64,000 bases of DNA from Monocercomonoides exilis (Eukaryota; Preaxostyla; Oxymonadida; Polymastigidae): positions 1,986,501 through 2,050,500 of the forward strand of contig LSRY02000006.1 of the NCBI GenBank assembly GCA_001643675.2, read 5' to 3'. Below, in pieces: positions 49,301 through 59,279 of this stretch. Positions within the stretch are counted from its first letter, which is position 1; every line of letters starts with the position of its first letter. Both the position numbers and the translations under genes were made by a program. The notes under the pieces were generated by a model that saw only the letters and a program-made list of their open reading frames with translations, was not told the DNA's origin and searched no databases.

Positions 49301-50824
49301 TGGCACAAACAACTCACATTGAGAATACAATGGATAAGTTGAAGACCTCTTCTGCTCAGTAACAAGATCAGCAAATAATCTGGCTGCTCGAAATGAAAAT
49401 CCTTCGCTCAAAACATCGCGTGGGGTGTCTGCGATGCCAAATGCACGGCCCAGTTGATACAACACAGCATCGAGTGAAAGTGTGTCGCTGATGAGAACTG
49501 GGATGGGAGTCTCAGTTTCTTCTTTCATCTTCTCACTTGCTCTCTTTTGGGCGTTGTAGAAGTCGGATTCTGAACGATACGGACGGATAACACTATCTGA
49601 AAACATTCAAATAAAAAGATCAGAAAAAAGAAATTAACACTACAATAGACAAATAATCAAGCATGCCACTTTGGCTTCTTTGTTCTGTCGTCTCGTTTTG
49701 ACTTGTCTGACGTGTTCCTTTTGGCTGATTGAAAATCTGTTGAGCCCTTGAAACCACCTCATATCTGTGCGTATACGGTAGCCAATGCAAAACAGCCAGA
49801 AATGCATTTAAACGCTTCGATGTTCGCGCAGAAAAAACAGTTTCTCGAAGCATGATTCGAAGATCATCTGGATGAATGTATTGAAGAAGGTTATCATCCA
49901 AGTTACCGAATGAAGTGGTATTTCCGCTGGATGACCCTGACGAGGATCCAGAAGAGCCTGATGATTGAGATCCTCCACCACCTCCAATCTGACGACCCAT
50001 TCGACGAGACGATGTTTTGAGAGTTAGTTTTGGTGTTGATCCTTTTGGGTTGCTTGTATCACTTGAGGCAGATCCCTCAGCCAAAGATATTGGTCTATAA
50101 AATCTTGCTGAAAGGGATCCTTCTAATCTCCGCAATCTCATCAATGCATCTTCATATTCCATATCAAATCTTTCCAATCGTGCAACAAATGCAGGGAATG
50201 AACGCTGATGCATTGAGTTTGCCGTGCAAAATCGTGTCCATCGCGCCAAATAATTGCATTTCTGTTGAATAATTTCAAACTTTCTGCTTTGGTAATACTG
50301 CAGCAAAATTTCAAAGATCGTATTCAGAGATATTTGTGGCTTAATCGCTGATTCAATCTAAGAAAAATACATATTTTTCCATTTCAAGAGAAATATCATA
50401 GAATGAAACAAATAAATTATAAAATTGTAGGACATACTTCTTCTGCGTATAAATCTGATTCGATTATAGGAGGTTCTGGAAATTTGACTTGAGAAAGAGC
50501 TCTTAAACAATATTCACGGTCACTACGAAAACGCTTCAACTCTGGAAGTACTATTGGAGGTCTGGCGGATGCGTTTTTCAATTTTCCACGTTGATCATCT
50601 CGATCTTTAAGCAACGTCTTGCAATTGTTTGCCAAAGTTTCCAGTTTAAATTCGAGCTCTCGCTGGCTCAGAGACAATGCCTTATTGTTCCAATCTGTAT
50701 AAGCAAGAGAGCTAGGATATTTTTCATGTAACAGTCTTATTTGCTCCTCCTCTCTATCCGCCCTCATGCAACAAAAATGTTTTTTAATTTTTGAATGATT
50801 GATCCTGCCCATCGTTACGTGCAT
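37307..50824 (-). CDS. Very large (about 4262-residue) coiled-coil protein, tentatively CCDC162/DUF4549-like
   Basis: Seven exons: 50824-50438, 50357-49670, 49596-43756, 43522-43181, 43089-43030, 42888-42706 and 42594-37307; introns of 80, 73, 233, 91, 141 and 111 bp. The sum, 12,789 nt, is exactly in frame. The N-terminus (EEEQIRLLHEKYPSSLAY, AEE after EPPIIESDLY) recalls DUF4549 of CCDC162-type proteins; this is recognition from memory and tentative. The central 1,950 residues are helical blocks with Ser/Gly inserts. The C-terminal third has coiled coils (about residues 3465-3590, with AVNFVFEIERLRNMVTKLE, and 3700-3900) and a Ser/Pro-rich end. No transmembrane helix. The first ATG (50824) is used; the Met at MRADREEEQ, 19 codons further on, is an equally plausible start. 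It is the largest gene here. Confidence 0.8.
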
Positions 50825-51058
50825 TCATTCATGAAATTTTTTGCAACAGGTTTGTAGTTTAATTCTGAAAGGTTGTAATTTTATATATAAAAATATTCCA
50901 ACAACATTCAAATCCTTAATTTTCTTCATTCTGTTAAATTGTTTAAGGGTTTTTTTCCATAACTTTAGAATTCATAAACTGAATTTATAATATTTTGAAA
51001 AGTTTGTTTCCGTTGAGAGTTATTTTTTATTTACACATTTTCATTTTTTAAAATTTAG

Positions 51059-51753
51059 ATGGCTACACGACAACCAACAATACCACCATCAAAAGTTCTT
51101 CATATTCGAAATGGCTCACCAGAGCCCAATGAAGTTGATCTGACAGTTATCCTTCCGTTTCTTTCTAATTTTGGAACGGTGATTTATGTTGTTACCATGC
51201 CGAAACTTCAACAAGCGCTCGTTGAAATGGATACACTGGAATCAGCACAGAAGGCTGTTTCATATGCCACATCTTCTCAAATCGAAGTTCAAGGACAACT
51301 TTATTTCTTGCACTTTTCTAAAAGTCAAAGTATAAACAGAGAGCCTTCATACAGGAGAAGTTTGCTATTTTTAAAGTTTTTTTATTGAATATCAAAATTT
51401 GAAAAAATATTTCATCAGCACTTGTTGAACACCATGGAGAAAAGATCCTTCTTGCAACAGTGCATAATCCTCTTTACCCGATTACAATGGATATTGTGAC
51501 AGCTATTTTGAAGCCATTTAATGTTCTTCGAATTGTTATTTTCCACACTCACGGAATTCAATTTCTTGCGGAATTTGCCACACCAGAAGAAGCACGCACA
51601 GCAAAAGATGCACTTGATGGAAGAGAAATTTACTCGAATTGTTGCCTATTAAAGGTTGTTTACTCAACTCAAAGTACAACCTTAAATGTGCGCTACAACA
51701 CAGACATGACATATGATTTCACACGTCCTGACCTTCCTTCGAAGTCTGCGTAA
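51059..51753 (+). CDS. PTB/hnRNP-L-type RNA-binding protein with two RRMs
   Basis: Two exons, 51059-51359 and 51419-51753 (intron 59 bp, GTTTGC...CAG), 211 residues. RRM1: KVLHIRNGSPEPNEVDL, FLSNFGTVIYVVTMPKLQQA, LVEMDTLESAQKAV. RRM2: ILLATVHNPLYPITMDIVT, FNVLRIVIFHTHGIQFLAEF and the GREIYSNCCLLKVVYSTQ end. The KILL.T..NPLYPIT, RIVIF and CCxLKxxYS text is diagnostic for the PTB/hnRNP-L family, whose members bind pyrimidine- or CA-rich RNA and regulate splicing. Only two of the usual three or four RRMs are present. The protein stops just after the LNVRYNTDMTYDFTRPDLP linker. The start ATG follows directly on TTTAG, so an upstream exon cannot be excluded. Confidence 0.85.
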
Positions 51754-52484
51754 AAAATCTCACTCTTCCGGAAATATAAGCACAAGAGTATTTTTTACTG
51801 ACAAGATTGGAAAAGATTCTGCTCTTACGTAAAAAATATTCTTTGCTTGTGGGATCATCATTCATACACCCACACCATCAATCACGAACTCATTCATATC
51901 AATGTCACTACATCATTTGACCCATTCCACCAAAGCTGCACATCATCCATTCACATTTCTAAATAATTGTTTCAATAATCAATCCTCCTTTCTATTCCTT
52001 ATTATCGACTTTGAACGTAATAATTAAAATTTTTTTGATGCTTTTCTGGTATCTTTTTTGAAGTGATTCATTATATGTAAGAATGCGGCTGCTATTTGTT
52101 GTTAACGCTTGCAATTTTTAATCTATCGATATAATAATTTTCAGATAATTGAAAACGTTGAGTTTTAAAAATCATCTCCATCAATACAAATAATCTATCC
52201 CTGAAAATAGATATATTCGAGTAGATTAAACAATGGCGTTCAAGTTAATATTTATTGACATTTTTTGTGGAAAATACAAAAACTTAAAGAAATAATACAC
52301 AAATAAAAATTAAATTTGTAGCATAAGAATTAATAACTTATGAGCTACAAATGATACAAATTTTGTGTCACCTAAGATGGTGAAAACGTAAAAGGAATGA
52401 TATGAATTATTGATAACAGTTATTTATCTTCTTTGATTTGTCTATGAAGTAAAATAATAGCAAAAATATAAACATCAACATTTT
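51754..52484. other. Intergenic region between convergent genes
   Basis: AT-rich with the 3' ends of two genes; no gene is visible. Confidence 0.4.
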
Positions 52485-52709
52485 CTAAAATTTTTCAAAT
52501 GCATACGTGCACGTGAAAAGCAAAGCACTTGCAGCGAGGAATATTGAGCTCGCAACAAAGCTGAGATTTCTTGGAAAAGCCGCGAACATTCCCACAAAAG
52601 TTGCTGTTTGCGAAGCTGGCCAATACTCTTGATAAATGGAAAACGCTAATGAAGCTAGAAATAACAGGAATAATATTCCTGAAGACACATAAGAGCAAGT
52701 TGCACGCAT
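52485..52709 (-). CDS. Small membrane protein, two transmembrane helices (74 residues)
   Basis: From ATG 52709 to TAG 52485. Helix 1 is SGILFLLFLASLAFSIY, helix 2 is SFVASSIFLAASALLFTC, and the end is AFEKF. The connecting loop is QEYWPASQTATF...FPRNL. The layout faintly recalls EMC5/MMGT small ER membrane proteins, but I do not claim it. In-frame open sequence extends upstream to 52793 across a possible acceptor (TTATTCAG before 52718) and a good donor (GTAAGA). An N-terminal extension by a further exon is therefore possible, although I found no start that joins in frame. Confidence 0.55.
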   Translation of the reverse strand: MRATCSYVSSGILFLLFLASLAFSIYQEYWPASQTATFVGMFAAFPRNLSFVASSIFLAASALLFTCTYAFEKF

Positions 52710-52881
52710 AACTCTGATCTGAATAACCAAAATAAAAGATTTGACAATAAAAATGGTTTCATAAATGTAGTTCTTACTATCGCAAGAAATCAAATTTGAT
52801 ATACATTATATTCTAGCATTCCTTTTGTTGTTTTATCACTTCGTCAAAGTACGAATAGAGCTTTATTTTGTTTTTTAATTA

Positions 52882-53908
52882 TCTAGGGCGGTTTTTTTAT
52901 CCGGACAAAAATTTAAAATTAAAATATCTCAATAAATATTCAATATTAAATTTCAGAAATTTGCATAGTTGTATATTAGTATATATGACATCTATTCATA
53001 TCCAAATTTTTATTTGTTGTGCTGTATTTATGAAGAAATAAATTAATTTTATTTCAGAAAATCTGCCTTTTGATGAATTTTTCTATTTCAATAACACGAT
53101 TCAATTCATCTTTTAAACACACAACTTATTTTTTCATGATATAAACAATTTTGGCTATTTTTTATTTTCGGCAATTTGCTCGTTTGGACTGAATAAAAAT
53201 TTGTCATTTCAAAAAAGCATTGTCAATGGGACAACTTAAAAAATATTTTTCATAAAATGCAGGAGCATCTAACTGAAATCAACACTTGCATTAATTAATA
53301 TATTAGTTATATAAAATTTCTTTATTGATGAAATTTAAAATGATTCAGTGAAGATTTTGTAAATGCAATTTGTTTTTTTAATTGATGATTTTCGAATACA
53401 TTTTATTAAAATTAGAATAATATTGATTTTATGAAATCTTCACTGAACCATTATTATTATTACATTGTGGTAAGTTTATATAACTAATATATTAATTAAT
53501 GCAAGTGTTGATTTCAGTTAGATGCTCCTGCATTTTATGAAAAATATTTTTTAAGTTGTCCCATTGACAATGCTTTTTTGAAATGACAAATTTTTATTCA
53601 GTCCAAACGAGCAAATTGCCGAAAATAAAAAATAGCCAAAATTGTTTATATCATGAAAAAATAAGTTGTGTGTTTAAAAGATGAATTGAATCGTGTTATT
53701 GAAATAGAAAAATTCATCAAAAGGCAGATTTTCTGAAATAAAATTAATTTATTTCTTCATAAATACAGCACAACAAATAAAAATTTGGATATGAATAGAT
53801 GTCATATATACTAATATACAACTATGCAAATTTCTGAAATTTAATATTGAATATTTATTGAGATATTTTAATTTTAAATTTTTGTCCGGATAAAAAAACC
53901 GCCCTAGA
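52882..53908. mobile_element. Palindrome 2: MITE/foldback-like element with TA target site
   Basis: Arms 52873-53315 and 53475-53917 (443 nt) are exact inverted copies. The 159-nt centre holds a shorter, imperfect inverted repeat (53341-53360 with 53430-53450). The element proper most likely runs from 52882 to 53908, ends TCTAGGGCGG / CCGCCCTAGA, and is bounded by TA at 52880-52881 and 53909-53910. Arm symmetry beyond the TA reflects a palindromic host site. No coding capacity. A CCGGACA motif lies about 23 bp from each end. Confidence 0.85.
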
Positions 53909-54473
53909 TAATTAAAACTTTGATTAAAAATGTACCATTTTAAAAAAGAAAAAAACAGAAGTGAATTTAAATTTATTCTGTTGTGGCTTAAAGAAAATTA
54001 AAGTCAAAAATTTCTAACACCACGCAAATTGATTTGTCGCCATTCTCAACAATTTGTTGTTAAAGCAGAATGAACAGCGTAAATATTAAAAATCTAATAA
54101 TGAAAGGATATACAAAAAACCTCTAAATTTAAATAAAAGCAAAAACATGACGGAAGGGTATCACTAACCCCTCCACGCCATAATGTCATGACTTCAATTC
54201 ATCAACAGCAATTAATCATCATCACAGAAGACTTTTGCATCATGCTTTCATCAATGAAAGCTGGATTGAATATTTGGTGAAAAAGAGTGATTAATCAATC
54301 CATCTTTTCATTCTCTTTTGATGGCATGATTCATTCGTTATTTCATTCACATTAACATCATTTATTTTATTTCGTTCATCTACACTCTATAGTGCATCAT
54401 GAACTCAATAAATGTTCGTACTGTATACATTTTTTGTGAAAGAAATAAAGAAAGAAATTTCCTGCTTTGCTTG
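53909..54473. other. Intergenic region after palindrome 2
   Basis: AT-rich; 3' flank of the minus-strand gene that ends at 54474. Nothing distinct is seen. Confidence 0.35.
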
Positions 54474-57400
54474 TTATATATCATCGGATTCTGCAGGATT
54501 CTTCTCTTCAGAGATGCTTCCATTCAGCTCGGTGAAGTGATCATCAATGTCGCCAAATGAAACATCAACACTTTCGCTGTTTCCATCAATTCCATCATTT
54601 CCATTGCTTTCATCGCTTTTATCGCTTTTATCGAGTCCAGTATTTCCAGTTGTCTCATTCCTTCCAGCATTTCCAATTTTACCATCATTCCCAGTACTCT
54701 CAATATTATCAGTATTCTCAGTACTCTCAGTTTCACAACTGCTTTCGTCAACAACGATGCCAATTTCATTATTCAACAATTTTTGAGCCTCTCCCTCTTC
54801 CTTCTGGAGTGGGGCATCACTTCCTTTGTCCTTCGTCTCATCAGACAGCAATGAATGCGGTAAGTTATCAGCCTTTTCGCAAAGGTATGAAGGATGGTCA
54901 GTCGCATCACAATGCTCACAGACAACAAAAACATCAGGAAGAGAAAACTGCTCAGACACCTCGTGCGAATCCTGCTGTTTCAAAGAAGATTCATTTGCTT
55001 CAGAGTTAATGCTATTTTCAGTAAAGCACAAATCATTAGATGCAAGTTGGGTGTGTGAAAGACTTGTAAATGGCACAGCAGCCAAAGAAGAAGATAGCCC
55101 CTCTGTTGAAGAACCCAGCAGCGCTTCATCTTCTGTAAATGGAAAAGAATTAAGAATTTTGCCCAATCCAGAAATTTCCCCGTTTTCAATATCATCAAAT
55201 AGGAAACTCGAATAAGACCCAAAGCCAACACTGTTCTCCTCGCTGCTGCAGCTCAACGCATTCTCTCTGTCAAGTATCGACCTCAGAAAGTCGTCTGATG
55301 GATAGTGCGGAGATGCCTGCTGCATCTGAAATGAACCTGAATTTGCTATTCTATCTGCCGCCATCGTCTGCTGCTGGTGAAGTGTGGACTTATTCTGTGG
55401 AGTGTTGTCAAATAGAGATGAGGTTTCATGCTCAGACGGATCAGACGAGGCAGAAGAAAACAGCGACGGAGACTCAGTTGTTGGCGAAAGACCAGATGTG
55501 TCAAAAGAATTAGGCATTAATGAAGGAGATAGTTCATTCGTTGTTGTTGTTGTTGTTGACGCAGATGCTTTTGGCGATGTCACTTTAGGCAAGCTTAATG
55601 AAAACAATGAGACATTCGTTGAATGTTCTTTTTCTTCAATAGCGTTTTGATCCAAAACGGAATTTTTGGTGAAAATAGAAGATGATAAACTTGAAGGGTT
55701 AATATGTGGAGGTGATTGGAACAAAGATTTCTCAGATGAGGAATGAGGTAAAGAAGCCTTTGTATTTGTGAAAGAAAATGCTGATTGCACTCCTTTCTGG
55801 TCAACTGGAGAGAGCGGAGACGAAGAAAACGAACTGTCGTTTGAATCCTTATTTGGCTGAGTTGTTGGGTTGGAAGATGAAATATCTTCATTATCAAAAT
55901 ATCGCCCAGTGTCAGCTAATTCATCCAATCTGGGCGCATTGGAAAGGTTGATAGCTTTCCCTGCGCCATCGTTCTGTGGCAAAGCATTGCTTATCAGCGG
56001 AAGTTTATAGCGAGGAACAAACACACTCGCATTAGACGATAAATTCATTGATCCAATTGAAACCTTTGATGGTGATGTTTTCGTCTCTTTATCGCTATCC
56101 TCTTCAGACAAAATCGACAGAGACTTCTGAAATCCACGTGGTAATCCATTTATGCTAAACTTATTAGAATCAGGCGCCTGAAACGAGAAAAGAGGAGGCG
56201 ATGACATCCCAAACTTTCCATACCGATCTGGTAAATCATCAGAATCAGCATCAAACACAGGGAAAAAAGTGGAAGTCTCGTTTTCCTTTCCAAATGGAAA
56301 ATGCCCAGTCAATTGCCCTCTTCGTGACATGCTGTCTGTATCAGCTTCAAACAGATCCTGCCGATACATCAGCATCCCCTTGGCCCCCTTGAATTCATTT
56401 TTGATTCTGCTGTTACTTCCCGTGCTTGATTTACTATTATACTCTCCTCTCCTGCTCTTTCTACCAGCGCCACTTCTGGTTTCCTCACGAAGCTTTTGAC
56501 TGACAGAAACAGGTGAAAACTGAGGCTTCCTTTGTGTGTCCAGAATGATCTCAGCAACTTTGCTAGTGATCTGCTTTAACATCTTTTCTTGCATCTTCTC
56601 CTGCATCTTCTTCTGCAGTTCTTGTTGAACATTCTTCTGAGTCACACTAAGCTCATCAGACTTAACTTCCATGAAAGCAGAAGTGTTAGATGGATGTATT
56701 GTGTCAGGAGATGCACTTGCATAAGGCGTAGAATGGATGCTACTCCTACCATTTTTTTCATCGTTGGCTTTTTCGCTCGTCATTAATTCACTCACCTTCC
56801 GCAATTTCTCCGACAGCATCCTCGCCTTGGCAGCACTTCCTTTATTCTTCTTTGATGAACTATCTTTATTGGTCGTGTTGACACTTCGTTTGTTGCTGTC
56901 ATTTGTGGTACTTTCTGAAATATGTCTAGAATCTTCTCGTGATCCATCCATGTTTCCAGAACTCGTTGCAACAGTCGATTCTGCCGTGCTGGCTTTTTGT
57001 AATTGCCTTGTTTCATCAGCCAAAGAACTTTGACTGCTGTCGCTTTCTGTGTCTGAGTCATTTGAAGGCAGCATCGAAACTTTCAATGCTGGACGTTGAG
57101 CAAGCAACGGTGCATTTGCATCGGAAGATACAACAAGCTTGCCTTTAGAACTACTTTGCTTTGAAACCAACGGTTGAAAAACTCTTTCATTATCTGCTTT
57201 TTGACCGGCTAATTGTTTCATTGACGAAGGTTGCTGGGTGAGTGCATATTCGTTTATTCCGCTGTTGGATACTGTCTGAAGTTGCGGCTGAGCCAACCGA
57301 CCAGGAACAAACATTGGAGCTGGGTTAGAAGGGAAATACGTCTGAAATGAATTCACTCCAGCAACTTGAAAGTATGGCACCTGACTTGGTGGATACATAA

Positions 57401-59279
57401 AGGGATATTTGTATGTCCCAGGCATTTGTGCCCCATCCAGTGTTGATTGAGGCTGAATAGAAAATGATTTTGGATTAACAGTTTTAGGCGTTGCGTTTTC
57501 ACTATCCTCCATTGCTTTTCCATCAGCAGAGTCCGAATAATCAGCCACTCTTGTATTTCTTCCTTTTTTTGCGGACAAGTCTGATTGATCGTCTTGTGCC
57601 GTTTCTTTTTCATACGACGATGAGCCAGTCATATAAAATGAAGGAGAAATCGGTGGAGGGTTTGTCAACGATCCATTTTTCTCATTTTTCGCCTGTTGGG
57701 ATATCTGCAAAAATTCGCCAATTTGATTTGAAGCCTCTGCCTGTCCAGTTGGTGGTAAAGGCAGCGGAGGAAGGCGAAGATTTGATAAATTTGAAGGTGA
57801 AGATTTATCTCCTGCTGTGTTTTCATTCGATAGCTTCCTCTCCACTGAAGTTCGCTTTGACTCCTTTGAATTTTGCTTGTGAACAATATTTTCCTTTAAA
57901 TTTTGATCTTCTTTCTCCGCATCTTCTGATTTGTCTTCTTTTTCAGATTTTTTATGACTTTTTTCTTTTCCTTTATCCTTCTTCTTTTCTTTTTCTTTTT
58001 CCTTTTCATTGTCACTTTCTTGTTCTGCTCCTTTTAATTTCGAAGCAGGTTTTTGTTGAACCTCGCAAGTGTTTTGAAATTCCCCTTCTTTAGTTCCAGT
58101 TTCATTAGAATTAGTTATCTTCTTTTTCTTTTTCTTTTTCTTCTTCTTCTTTTCAATTACATCTGTATCGCCTAAATCCATTGCTAATTCTGCAAGCATT
58201 TTCATTTTTAATTCTTTACGCTGTCGCCTTTTATTTTCTTTTTCTTTCATTTCAGTTCTTTCTTTCAACAAGGATAAAACAAGATTAACCAATGTATCTA
58301 TTTCTTGTTCATATTCTGAAATAAGTTTGGATGAAGGTGTCGTTTCAGTTCCGCTATTCTTTCCTGCTCCTTTCTTCTTTCTCTTCTTCTTTTTGTCATT
58401 CTCCATCTTCAAAAATTCATTCACAAGTTCATCAAGTGACGATGAATTACTAAGTGCTGGGGAAGTAGATGTCAATGAAGAAAATGATGACAACGAAAAA
58501 AGACTATCCTGATCGCTGCTGCGTCGATGAATATTATCTCTGTCTTTTAAAGAGTTTTGCTGAGCGGTTTGTGATGCTGACTGTAAATTTTTTTGCATTT
58601 GAGAATTTTCCATTGAAGCGAACTGAGATTCTTTCATATTAGCAGCATTCAAAGAAGGATTAGTTTGAATTTGCTGGAGTGCGGAATCAAAAACTTCTTC
58701 ATGAGTTTTGCGTGACTTATTTGAAAGTCCTCGTGAAGAATTTCGTTTTATTATTTTTATTTTTGTAGGTTTTTCATTTTTTGGTTTTTCATTACTTTTA
58801 TCCGGTAAATCTGGGAGTGGTCCAAAATATTCATCTGGAAAGGAAAGAGGATCATGTATGCGCTTCCCCTGAATTTTATTTATTGATTCTTGATTGGTGC
58901 TAGAAGCAAATGGATCGGCAGTTTTCAGCATTCTATTAGAATTAGTATCCAATTGATTAGCTCTCGTCTCTTCGGAGAGTGATATGTGTTGCTTTATTTT
59001 TACACTTCCAACTTCACTTGATAATTTCGTTGAGGTGGTTTCAGAAAATATATCATTATCATTTTTTGGGGAAGTTGAATTCTCGGATAATTTCAACGGA
59101 AAAATACGTGCATTAGTCGAATCAATTTCAGGAGTTAAATTTTCTCTAGAAGTTAATGTATTAGTAAATGACCCTGTTTGTAACGGCTGTGACATAGAGT
59201 TTATAGAAGCTAAAGAAAATCGTTGGGGAGATTCTTTCCTAATGTGGTCATATGAATTTTTTATATCTCCGGCACTCAT
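54474..59279 (-). CDS. 1601-residue low-complexity protein with CLIP-like zinc knuckle
   Basis: Intronless from the first in-frame ATG (59279; MSAGDIKNSYDHIRKE) to the stop at 54474. It is mostly Ser/Asn/Lys-rich and disordered. A very basic coiled-coil-like block (about 58390-57900; KKKKRKKKGAG, ELKMKMLAELAMDLG, repeated KEKEKEKKKDK) is followed by Pro/Tyr-rich text (YKYPFMYPPSQVPYF). Near the C-terminus, VVCEHCDATDHPSYLCEKA (about 54935-54880) is an exact C-x2-C-x4-H-x4-C zinc knuckle. It sits in an acidic context like the C-terminal knuckles of CLIP-170. The tail is an Asn/Gly/Glu-rich degenerate repeat (TENTDNIESTGNDGK...). The CLIP parallel is only for the knuckle; no CAP-Gly domain is visible. 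Upstream text to 59312 stays open after a possible acceptor (CTTCCAG), so a 5' exon is possible. Confidence 0.75.
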   Translation of the reverse strand: MSAGDIKNSYDHIRKESPQRFSLASINSMSQPLQTGSFTNTLTSRENLTPEIDSTNARIFPLKLSENSTSPKNDNDIFSETTSTKLSSEVGSVKIKQHISLSEETRANQLDTNSNRMLKTADPFASSTNQESINKIQGKRIHDPLSFPDEYFGPLPDLPDKSNEKPKNEKPTKIKIIKRNSSRGLSNKSRKTHEEVFDSALQQIQTNPSLNAANMKESQFASMENSQMQKNLQSASQTAQQNSLKDRDNIHRRSSDQDSLFSLSSFSSLTSTSPALSNSSSLDELVNEFLKMENDKKKKRKKKGAGKNSGTETTPSSKLISEYEQEIDTLVNLVLSLLKERTEMKEKENKRRQRKELKMKMLAELAMDLGDTDVIEKKKKKKKKKKKITNSNETGTKEGEFQNTCEVQQKPASKLKGAEQESDNEKEKEKEKKKDKGKEKSHKKSEKEDKSEDAEKEDQNLKENIVHKQNSKESKRTSVERKLSNENTAGDKSSPSNLSNLRLPPLPLPPTGQAEASNQIGEFLQISQQAKNEKNGSLTNPPPISPSFYMTGSSSYEKETAQDDQSDLSAKKGRNTRVADYSDSADGKAMEDSENATPKTVNPKSFSIQPQSTLDGAQMPGTYKYPFMYPPSQVPYFQVAGVNSFQTYFPSNPAPMFVPGRLAQPQLQTVSNSGINEYALTQQPSSMKQLAGQKADNERVFQPLVSKQSSSKGKLVVSSDANAPLLAQRPALKVSMLPSNDSDTESDSSQSSLADETRQLQKASTAESTVATSSGNMDGSREDSRHISESTTNDSNKRSVNTTNKDSSSKKNKGSAAKARMLSEKLRKVSELMTSEKANDEKNGRSSIHSTPYASASPDTIHPSNTSAFMEVKSDELSVTQKNVQQELQKKMQEKMQEKMLKQITSKVAEIILDTQRKPQFSPVSVSQKLREETRSGAGRKSRRGEYNSKSSTGSNSRIKNEFKGAKGMLMYRQDLFEADTDSMSRRGQLTGHFPFGKENETSTFFPVFDADSDDLPDRYGKFGMSSPPLFSFQAPDSNKFSINGLPRGFQKSLSILSEEDSDKETKTSPSKVSIGSMNLSSNASVFVPRYKLPLISNALPQNDGAGKAINLSNAPRLDELADTGRYFDNEDISSSNPTTQPNKDSNDSSFSSSPLSPVDQKGVQSAFSFTNTKASLPHSSSEKSLFQSPPHINPSSLSSSIFTKNSVLDQNAIEEKEHSTNVSLFSLSLPKVTSPKASASTTTTTTNELSPSLMPNSFDTSGLSPTTESPSLFSSASSDPSEHETSSLFDNTPQNKSTLHQQQTMAADRIANSGSFQMQQASPHYPSDDFLRSILDRENALSCSSEENSVGFGSYSSFLFDDIENGEISGLGKILNSFPFTEDEALLGSSTEGLSSSLAAVPFTSLSHTQLASNDLCFTENSINSEANESSLKQQDSHEVSEQFSLPDVFVVCEHCDATDHPSYLCEKADNLPHSLLSDETKDKGSDAPLQKEEGEAQKLLNNEIGIVVDESSCETESTENTDNIESTGNDGKIGNAGRNETTGNTGLDKSDKSDESNGNDGIDGNSESVDVSFGDIDDHFTELNGSISEEKNPAESDDI

